NCBI GenBank assembly: GCA_947625315.1
Contig: CANQOE010000045.1
Span: 1 to 8,458 of the forward strand
Length of the DNA stretch: 8,458 nucleotides
Origin: an uncultured Bacilli bacterium
Lineage (GTDB): Bacteria; Bacillota_I; Bacilli_A; RF39; UBA660
Direction: 5' to 3'
Numbering within the stretch: the first letter of the stretch is position 1; each line of letters begins with the position of its first letter. Position numbers and translations under genes: made by a program. Shown here piece by piece: positions 1 through 5,431 of this stretch. The notes below the pieces were generated by a model. The model saw nothing but the letters and a program-made list of their open reading frames with translations, had not been told where the DNA came from and ran no database searches.

Positions 1-486
1 TATTTTATCCTTTAATAATCCGATATACACTTCACATACTGTTCCTCTTTTTTTAGCACTGTCGGTTATTTTTAATTTATTACTTTCTTCTATTTTTAAT
101 GTAATATCGCTATTTGCTTCTGTTTTATCTCTTCTTGTACAAGTGTAGTTTGTTATTACATATCCATCTTCTATTTGATAATCAAATTCGTATTCATTTC
201 CCTCTATAATTCCACTGCTCTTGATTGTTTTAGTTTCTTCTCCTTTATGAACATTTAAAGTCCACCAGGGTTTATTTACTACTTTTGTATCTATAATTGA
301 TATTATTTGGGTTGTTTGATATTTAGCACTACTTGTTTTAAAATAGATGGCACTACCAATTAAAGTGATTAAAAATATTATTGTTAAATTTCTAACAATA
401 TGACTTTTCTTTAAAGGTTTAATTTCTGTATTTTTATCTAAAATTTCTTTATTCAAAAAATCATTCTCTTTATTCATATTATCCAT
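1..486 (-). CDS. Membrane-anchored extracellular protein, C-terminus cut by window edge
   Basis: Translating the minus strand from the ATG at 486 gives 162 residues with no stop before the window edge, so the C-terminus is missing. An AAGGAG site at 497-502 lies 10 bases upstream; the next ATG (477) would be too far from it. Residues 1-30 are charged and cytoplasmic-like, 31-49 form one hydrophobic segment (NLTIIFLITLIGSAIYF), and the rest is polar and probably extracellular. Just after the membrane segment comes SSAKYQTT and then a Trp-containing stretch. This resembles the start of TasA/camelysin-like (SipW-type) surface proteins, and a signal-peptidase cut near SSA-K is possible. Two cysteines, C116 and C151, in a beta-rich stretch could form a disulfide or reflect the Cys-pair beta-domains common in surface proteins of gut Firmicutes. 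Function is unknown. It follows the YihY gene after 72 bases and has its own promoter candidate. Confidence 0.75.
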   Translation of the reverse strand, partial: MDNMNKENDFLNKEILDKNTEIKPLKKSHIVRNLTIIFLITLIGSAIYFKTSSAKYQTTQIISIIDTKVVNKPWWTLNVHKGEETKTIKSSGIIEGNEYEFDYQIEDGYVITNYTCTRRDKTEANSDITLKIEESNKLKITDSAKKRGTVCEVYIGLLKDKI

Positions 487-510
487 TCTATATACGCTCC
501 TTATATTTTA

Positions 511-539
511 AGATTAACATATTTTAGATATATTTACAA
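511..539 (-). promoter_or_regulatory. Candidate promoter for the surface protein gene
   Basis: On the minus strand TTGTAA (534-539) and TAATCT (511-516) are separated by exactly 17 bases, and TG sits one base upstream of the -10 (extended -10 form). The predicted start of transcription is near 504, just ahead of the AAGGAG site. The -10 box is a weak match in a very AT-rich setting, so chance is a real alternative. Confidence 0.35.
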
Positions 540-544
540 GTATT

Positions 545-579
545 TTTTATTAGATTTTTTATTGCGTTTTATTAGATTT
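545..579. repeat. 13-bp direct repeat, 22-bp period
   Basis: TTTTATTAGATTT occurs at 545-557 and again at 567-579. The right copy lies in the last codons of the YihY gene and the left copy in the intergenic spacer. The 22-base offset is about two helical turns. It could be a small tandem duplication or a pair of binding sites beside the downstream promoter candidate. Low sequence complexity makes a chance origin plausible. Confidence 0.5.
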
Positions 580-1392
580 CTCTAATTTTTCTTCTTGTCG
601 ATAATTTAAAGCTAAACCTAAAGTCGTAATAATTGATAATAAATATAACCAAACCATTAATATAGCTATACTAGCCAAATTACCATAAAAGACATCATAT
701 CTGGCTATATGAGTAGAATATAAGGAATAAATATAAGTTACTAAAATATAACCAACTGTTGTAAATATTGCCCCTTTATTAACTAATTTACTATCAATCT
801 TTTTATCGGGAGCCATGGTATATATAACTTTAATAAAGAAGAAAATAATAAACCATGATATTGGTCCTTTTAAGACACTAAAAACTAATTTAATATTCAC
901 TAAGATATTTTGATTAATATTCATTATTTCAAATAATTCCATTAATTTATTTCCAAATACCCCAAATATTAACATAAAAACAAATAACAAAATAATTATT
1001 AAAATCATAACTAAAGCTTTTAATCTTCTCTTTAAAAAAGAAGTATTTTCAATTCCATATATGGCATTAGAACTAACAATTATTGAAGATGTTCCACTTG
1101 AAGCTAAAAGATAACCGATTATCAATGTTATAACAAAACTCAAATCCGCATGAACAGTCATATTAACCCCAAATAATATATTAGCAAAATCTTCACTAAA
1201 AGCTTTAGCAATAAAATCACGAATAAAATCTAAGGATACATTAAAAAAAGAGGCTACAAAGGCTAAAATAGTCAAAGTTGGAATAATTGACAAAACAAAA
1301 GAAAAAGCTAAATGTCCTGGCAATATCTTTATCTCTGGTTTGTTTATAGCCTGTTTAAAATTTTCCAAGCCTTTTTTTAATTTATCCCGCAT
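559..1392 (-). CDS. YihY/virulence factor BrkB family membrane protein
   Basis: A 277-residue integral membrane protein of the YihY/BrkB family (Pfam Virul_fac_BrkB). The family is widespread and its biochemical role is unsettled; older names such as ribonuclease BN are not reliable. The family pattern is visible: an N-terminal amphipathic stretch, then GHLAFSFVLSIIPTLTIL in the first span, and a C-terminal YGNLASIAILMVWLYLLSII, matching the usual YGxLaaxxxLllWLY signature. About six membrane spans lie near residues 26-50, 83-105, 125-145, 176-192, 206-225 and 235-260. The reading frame also opens at a GTG at 1407. I prefer the ATG at 1392 because AGAGGAG (1397-1403) lies 4 bases ahead of it, while the GTG has no properly spaced site. 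This start overlaps the end of the upstream GGDEF gene by 11 bases, which suggests translational coupling. Length is typical of the family. Confidence 0.9.
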   Translation of the reverse strand: MRDKLKKGLENFKQAINKPEIKILPGHLAFSFVLSIIPTLTILAFVASFFNVSLDFIRDFIAKAFSEDFANILFGVNMTVHADLSFVITLIIGYLLASSGTSSIIVSSNAIYGIENTSFLKRRLKALVMILIIILLFVFMLIFGVFGNKLMELFEIMNINQNILVNIKLVFSVLKGPISWFIIFFFIKVIYTMAPDKKIDSKLVNKGAIFTTVGYILVTYIYSLYSTHIARYDVFYGNLASIAILMVWLYLLSIITTLGLALNYRQEEKLEKSNKTQ

Positions 1393-3400
1393 TTTTCTCC
1401 TCTTCACCCTTCTTTTTTTGTTTCTTCATATCATCAGTGGCTTCTATTATAGCATCTTCCACTGTTTTTAAACTATCATTAATTATCGAATAACCAAATT
1501 CAGCCCCATATTCATAAGGTAATTTCTTTATTTCTTTATTTAATTTATGAATATAATTAGTAACTTGTTTTTGAGTATATCCTACTAGATAAACTAAAAA
1601 TTCATTACCATCAGTTCGCATAATTTCTGAATTATCCAGTTGTGTTTTAATTAAAATATTAGCACAAGCTTTAATTTGTTTATCTCCCTCTTCATAACCT
1701 AAAGTATCATTAATATATTGAATATTATTTAAATCAATTACAATCATTGTTTGAGGATAAACTGTATTATTATTCCAATTATTAATATATTCATTTAAAT
1801 AATTACGATTTTTTAAAGAAGTTAATTGGTCAATTAATTTCATTCTATCTTCTTTTCTTATTTTTTTATTAACTTTAATTCTTTTACTACTCTTATATAA
1901 TACTATAAAGATAATTGCAAATACTCCTAAACTAATCAAAATATATTTGGCAATAGTTCCCAAAAGAGAACCGGTATTAACTGTCATAATATGCGAATAC
2001 ATTCCGCGATTAGCCATTTCTTGACTATTTTTAACCATAACATATTTACTAAATAAAGTATAAAAAGCACTTTGCGTTTTTGATTTAAAATCATAATTAT
2101 CTTTTAATGTTTCTTCACATCTTTTAGTATAATTATTTAAATAAGTTTTACTATATACATCAAATATATTCTTATCTATAACAATAATAACATCTTTCTT
2201 ATTTAATTTCTTTAACTCACTAGCATTCTTATAAGTTTTAAGTTTAATTTCTTTGATACTACTTAAATAATCATATAAATAACTATTCTTTTGGACATAA
2301 ACTTCTTCACCCTCTAAACCTTTTAGAGAATCAATAACTACTTTATTACTATTATTAGCAACTATATCATAAGTTATAGCAATATTAGAATCTATTTTAT
2401 AATAATTATCATCTAAATTATAATAATTAAAGTATAAATCAACAATTCCACTTCCCACAGCTTGTTTTAATTTATCTAAACTTCTATATCTTTCATAATT
2501 AAAATCTATTTGAGCAAATTCACTAAAGTCATATAAATACATAGCCATTATGCCCCCATAATTACCACTCATAATAACTTCATAAGGACTATTATTTAAA
2601 AACCCATAATTATACGTAATACTTTGCATCGCATCTATCTGTGTTTGCCCAATATTTAAAGAACTAACAAATAAATTAAATTCTGCTCTTTTATAATAGG
2701 CATCTAAATTATCTTGCTCCCAAATATTATAATATTTCTTTAAAATATTAAATAATGTTCCTTCTCCACTTATTGTATAATATAAACTTATATCACTTAA
2801 ATGATCGACAATATAATAATCTTTAGCTAAGATTTCATCTAAATAAATAGTTAAAGGAACTATCATATAATTAATATTTTCTTGGGCATCAAAACTTTCT
2901 AATAAAGCATTAGCATTTTCTTGACTAATTAAATTTATATTACCATCAGTTAATTTACTTGTAATATAAGCTAAATCACTACTTAAAACCCCAATTTTTT
3001 TATCACGTAAATCCGTTACTATTTCCGAATTTTTACTAACTAATACATAATGATCTTTATAAAATATAACATCTTTATCATCAACATTATTTTTAATGCC
3101 TAAAGTAATACCTTTAATATTTTCCCCATAATTAAAAGTTACAGGATTAATCTCTAAACCATAGTTTTTTTCAAAATCATTTAGAAAATCATAAAAAACG
3201 CCATTTCCAGTTAACCCAAATATATTAACATCATTTACCACATTAACATTTTGTAAAGTACTAATATTATTATTAATCCATCGTTGTTCCGAAGCACTTA
3301 ATTTATTCTTATCATTTAAAATATTAAAAGTAATTACACCTATAAATACTAATATAGCGATAATTACTATAACAATTATTTTATTTCTTTTAGTTTTCAT
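1382..3400 (-). CDS. Two-span receptor: tandem SBP-like sensor plus degenerate GGDEF domain
   Basis: 672 residues. Residues 7-28 form a membrane anchor. Residues about 40-475 form an extracellular region that reads as two solute-binding-protein-like (SBP family 3/PBPb) modules; one contains KKIGVLSSDLAYI (134-146), the other spans roughly 270-415. A second span lies at 482-502, followed by a basic linker and a GGDEF domain at about 520-655. The domain opens with DQLTSLKNRNYL (524-535). It keeps the metal-site Asp (D556), the guanine-binding N564-D565 and D573. The signature loop, however, reads DGNEF (597-601), with Asn in place of the catalytic/metal-binding Asp or Glu. No RxxD inhibitory site is present at its usual place. 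It is therefore built as a ligand-sensing diguanylate cyclase but may lack activity and act as a GTP or c-di-GMP sensor; that last step is inference. The start has a modest AGGTAG site 5 bases upstream and lies 14 bases after the preceding gene. It overlaps the YihY gene. Confidence 0.88.
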   Translation of the reverse strand: MKTKRNKIIVIVIIAILVFIGVITFNILNDKNKLSASEQRWINNNISTLQNVNVVNDVNIFGLTGNGVFYDFLNDFEKNYGLEINPVTFNYGENIKGITLGIKNNVDDKDVIFYKDHYVLVSKNSEIVTDLRDKKIGVLSSDLAYITSKLTDGNINLISQENANALLESFDAQENINYMIVPLTIYLDEILAKDYYIVDHLSDISLYYTISGEGTLFNILKKYYNIWEQDNLDAYYKRAEFNLFVSSLNIGQTQIDAMQSITYNYGFLNNSPYEVIMSGNYGGIMAMYLYDFSEFAQIDFNYERYRSLDKLKQAVGSGIVDLYFNYYNLDDNYYKIDSNIAITYDIVANNSNKVVIDSLKGLEGEEVYVQKNSYLYDYLSSIKEIKLKTYKNASELKKLNKKDVIIVIDKNIFDVYSKTYLNNYTKRCEETLKDNYDFKSKTQSAFYTLFSKYVMVKNSQEMANRGMYSHIMTVNTGSLLGTIAKYILISLGVFAIIFIVLYKSSKRIKVNKKIRKEDRMKLIDQLTSLKNRNYLNEYINNWNNNTVYPQTMIVIDLNNIQYINDTLGYEEGDKQIKACANILIKTQLDNSEIMRTDGNEFLVYLVGYTQKQVTNYIHKLNKEIKKLPYEYGAEFGYSIINDSLKTVEDAIIEATDDMKKQKKKGEEEKNAG

Positions 3401-3414
3401 AATATCTACCTAAT

Positions 3415-3918
3415 TTACTCCTCAGTATTAAATACTGTCCTATTATTCCAAACTATGCCACCAGTCCCATTAACATTATGACTACCCGAATCTTCATAGC
3501 CTTCTGTTTCTTCATCACTTTGGGCTTTAATAAAAAATTCAATATCATAAAAATTTAGAATATTTTCTTCAAAATTTTCCAAACTAGCTAAACATTTACT
3601 ACGGGCATCAGTTAAAGAAACACTATTAACAAATTCAATTGAAATATAAACAGTCATAGTTTCCGATACTTGAATATTCATATCAACAATCTTATCTTCC
3701 CCAACGGCTTCTTTAAATTTAGCTATAAAACTTTCCTTAGCTTCATCTGTATATAAATGTTCTTCTATTCCATCTCTTCTATCTCCAAATTTTGAATCAG
3801 CATCTCCGACAAAATAAATTAAAACAACAACTGTAATAGCAATTACACAAGCAATTAAAACAATTCCCAAAATAAATAAAATTGTATTTTCTTGCCATAA
3901 TTTTTTTAATTTTTTCAA
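3415..3918 (-). CDS. Single-pass membrane protein of unknown function, first gene of operon
   Basis: I do not recognise a named family. Starting from TTG at 3918 the protein has 167 residues. A basic N-terminus (KKLKK) is followed by one strongly hydrophobic span at about residues 12-37, giving an inside-to-outside anchor topology. A charged, probably extracellular domain of about 125 residues follows, with alternating beta/helix character and a tail rich in Gly, Asn and acidic residues (NGTGGIVWNNRT near the end). No lipobox or catalytic motif is seen. The frame also has a GTG at 3927, but that codon lies inside the GAGGTG ribosome binding site, so TTG is the better start; no ATG is available before residue 80. 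It lies 14 bases upstream of the GGDEF receptor gene and directly below two promoter candidates, so it probably leads that operon. A partner or accessory role to the receptor is possible but unproven. Confidence 0.72.
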   Translation of the reverse strand: MKKLKKLWQENTILFILGIVLIACVIAITVVVLIYFVGDADSKFGDRRDGIEEHLYTDEAKESFIAKFKEAVGEDKIVDMNIQVSETMTVYISIEFVNSVSLTDARSKCLASLENFEENILNFYDIEFFIKAQSDEETEGYEDSGSHNVNGTGGIVWNNRTVFNTEE

Positions 3919-3924
3919 TTGTTT

Positions 3925-3930
3925 CACCTC
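3925..3930 (-). promoter_or_regulatory. Ribosome binding site that decides a TTG start
   Basis: GAGGTG on the minus strand matches the 16S tail and lies 6 bases before a TTG at 3918. The alternative GTG start (3925-3927) is part of this site and has no site of its own upstream. Confidence 0.65.
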
Positions 3931-3940
3931 TAGTTACTTA

Positions 3941-3969
3941 ATTATACCATTAAATTTAAAATATAGCAA
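3941..3969 (-). promoter_or_regulatory. Sigma-A-type promoter of the minus-strand operon (proximal)
   Basis: TTGCTA (3964-3969) and a perfect TATAAT (3941-3946) are separated by exactly 17 bases on the minus strand. Transcription would begin near 3934, only a few bases before the GAGGTG site, giving a leader of roughly 16 bases. It would drive the small membrane protein, the GGDEF receptor and the YihY gene. Confidence 0.7.
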
Positions 3970-3987
3970 TTTAAAATTAGTTGACAA
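3960..3987 (-). promoter_or_regulatory. Second, overlapping promoter candidate for the same operon (distal)
   Basis: TTGTCA (3982-3987) and TATATT (3960-3965), each one base off consensus, are separated by 16 bases on the minus strand. Its -10 box overlaps the -35 box of the proximal promoter, so the two would compete for polymerase. AT-richness makes one of them possibly fortuitous. Confidence 0.4.
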
Positions 3988-4001
3988 TATTTAAACATTA
4001 A

Positions 4002-4033
4002 AAAATGTAAATATTTACTCTCATTTACATTTT
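4002..4033. repeat. 11-bp perfect inverted repeat in the divergent region
   Basis: AAAATGTAAAT (4002-4012) and ATTTACATTTT (4023-4033) are perfect reverse complements around a 10-base spacer, and the spacer begins with another ATTTAC. It lies 15 bases upstream of the distal minus-strand promoter. It could be an operator for the receptor operon or a weak hairpin. No gene reads into it, so a terminator role is unlikely. Confidence 0.6.
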
Positions 4034-4066
4034 ATTACTAATCTCCAAAAAATAGTCCTAAAACAT

Positions 4067-4115
4067 AGTTATCGACCAATTTTGCATATTATACATCAAA
4101 AAGTGGTCGATAACT
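4067..4115. promoter_or_regulatory. Inverted-repeat operator candidate upstream of the ATPase gene
   Basis: AGTTATCGACCAATTTT (4067-4083) and AAAAGTGGTCGATAACT (4099-4115) are reverse complements over 17 bp with a single mismatch (4079/4103) and a 15-base spacer. The outer 12 bp, AGTTATCGACCA/TGGTCGATAACT, are perfect and carry most of the G+C in this AT-rich spacer. The right arm ends on the first base of the -35 box of the plus-strand promoter. The predicted transcript starts downstream near 4150, so the repeat would act as DNA rather than as an RNA hairpin. It is probably a binding site for a dimeric or paired regulator; the protein is unknown. Confidence 0.7.
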
Positions 4116-4143
4116 TGCATTTTTAATTAAAATATTATATAAT
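4115..4143 (+). promoter_or_regulatory. Promoter of the AAA_14 ATPase gene
   Basis: TTGCAT (4115-4120) and a perfect TATAAT (4138-4143) are separated by exactly 17 bases. Transcription would start near 4150, leaving a leader of about 18 bases that contains AAAGGAG (4153-4159) and then the ATG at 4168. The -35 box is a partial match and touches the inverted repeat. Confidence 0.68.
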
Positions 4144-4167
4144 TATCTTAATAAAGGAGCGATTTTA

Positions 4168-5403
4168 ATGGAAAAAATATACAAAAGAGAAGAATATTTA
4201 AAAAAAATTCGAGGCTTTTATCATGATTCGATGATTAAAGTAATCACAGGTATTAGAAGATGTGGTAAATCTTATTTACTAAAAAGTATTATCGCTGAGC
4301 TTATCGAAAGTGGCGTTTCTCCTCAAGATATTATCAACATTGAATTAGATAAAAAGGAATACTTAAATATTAATACGCCTAAAAAATTAGCTAAAATTAT
4401 TGAAGAGCAAATAACTGATACTAACTTCAAATATATATTTATTGATGAAGTTCAAAATGTTAAAGGCTTTGAATCTCTTATTAATGCTTATAAAGAAGAA
4501 GGTAAATATTCTATTTTTTTAACTGGTTCTAATTCTTATTTATTATCTGGTGAATTAGTTACCAAACTTACCGGTCGCTATATCGAAATTGAAATGTTAC
4601 CTCTAAATTTTCAAGAATATATCTCTATGAAACAATATTTTGCTAAACCTCTAAATCCCAATATTTATAAAGAATTTGAAGAATATATTCGCTATGGCGG
4701 TTTTCCTGGTTCCATAAATTATGATAATTACGAAGATAAATTATTATATACTAAAAATGTTATTAATCAAATTTTTGATAAAGATATTAAAAATAACAAG
4801 AAAATTAAAGATAAAAGTTTATTTGAAGTTATTCAAAAATATATAGTTAATAACTTTGGCTCTTTAATATCTGTTGGTAAAATATATAAATATTTAACTT
4901 TTGACCAAAACATTAGTATAGATAGAAGAACTATTAAAAATTATATAGAAATATTAGAAAATGCCAAAATAATTTATCCCTGTGAATTATTTGATCTTAA
5001 ATCTAAAAAAGTTTTAACTGGTGAAAAAAAATATTATCTAGCTGATTTAAGTATTTATTTTGCTTTAAATACTGATAATCGTATTAACTATGGGCCTGTT
5101 TTAGAAAATATTTTATTTTCTTATTTAAAAAGTAAAAATTATAGTTTAAGTGTTGGTAAAATAGGTACTTTAGAATGTGATTTTATTGCCCGCCGTAATA
5201 TGAATGAATACTTTTATATTCAAGTATCTAAAAATATTGATGATAATAAGACCGCATCTAGAGAATATAAACCATTTTATGAAATTAAAGAACTATATCC
5301 CCGCTATTTATTTGTTTTAGATTTAATCATCCAAGATAATGTTGAAGGAATACATAATATCAATTTAGTTGATTTTATTGCTAACAATGAAGATTTAAAA
5401 TAA
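4168..5403 (+). CDS. AAA_14 / DUF4143 family ATP-binding protein
   Basis: A 411-residue ATPase of the widespread, patchily distributed AAA_14-DUF4143 family, whose cellular role is not established. The P-loop GIRRCGKS is at 28-35 and the Walker B motif YIFIDEVQ at 89-96 (D93, E94). A sensor-1-like TGSN is at 119-122 and the family stretch LTGRYIEIEMLPLNFQEY at 134-151, followed by YIRYGGFPG (173-181). A winged-helix-like middle part lies at about 215-275. The C-terminal DUF4143 part (about 285-400) has a PD-(D/E)xK nuclease-like pattern: E313, D338 in ECDF and then IQVS (351-354). The usual (E/Q)-x-K ends in Ser here, so cleavage activity is doubtful. The ATG has AAAGGAG 8 bases upstream and a good promoter. 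It is followed after 28 bases by a transglutaminase-like gene, probably co-transcribed. Length and domain order are normal for the family. Confidence 0.93.
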   Translation: MEKIYKREEYLKKIRGFYHDSMIKVITGIRRCGKSYLLKSIIAELIESGVSPQDIINIELDKKEYLNINTPKKLAKIIEEQITDTNFKYIFIDEVQNVKGFESLINAYKEEGKYSIFLTGSNSYLLSGELVTKLTGRYIEIEMLPLNFQEYISMKQYFAKPLNPNIYKEFEEYIRYGGFPGSINYDNYEDKLLYTKNVINQIFDKDIKNNKKIKDKSLFEVIQKYIVNNFGSLISVGKIYKYLTFDQNISIDRRTIKNYIEILENAKIIYPCELFDLKSKKVLTGEKKYYLADLSIYFALNTDNRINYGPVLENILFSYLKSKNYSLSVGKIGTLECDFIARRNMNEYFYIQVSKNIDDNKTASREYKPFYEIKELYPRYLFVLDLIIQDNVEGIHNINLVDFIANNEDLK

Positions 5404-5415
5404 GTTAAAAATATG

Positions 5416-5427
5416 AAAGGTAGTGAT
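5416..5427 (+). promoter_or_regulatory. Ribosome binding site that decides the start of the transglutaminase-like gene
   Basis: AAAGGTAGTGAT differs from the ideal AAAGGAGGTGAT at two adjacent positions and ends 4 bases before the ATG at 5432. The upstream in-frame GTG (5423) falls inside this site, so it is not the likely start. Confidence 0.6.
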
Positions 5428-5431
5428 TATA

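Noticed and set aside
1393..1407. YihY start at GTG 1407
   Set aside because: No ribosome binding site at usable spacing; the ATG at 1392 has AGAGGAG ahead of it and still gives a full-length family member.
3981..4013. Plus-strand promoter from the perfect TTGACA at 3981-3986
   Set aside because: No acceptable -10 box lies at 16-18 bases; the nearest TAAATA is 21 bases away, and a better promoter exists at 4115-4143. The hexamer is better explained by the minus-strand TTGTCA overlapping it.
4067..4115. Inverted repeat as a transposon end or CRISPR repeat
   Set aside because: No second copy of GTTATCGACCA is seen after the plus-strand genes, no transposase is present, and there is only one palindromic pair with no spacer series.
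4067..4115. Inverted repeat as a riboswitch or leader hairpin
   Set aside because: The predicted transcription start (near 4150) is downstream of the repeat, so it would not be in the transcript of the ATPase gene.
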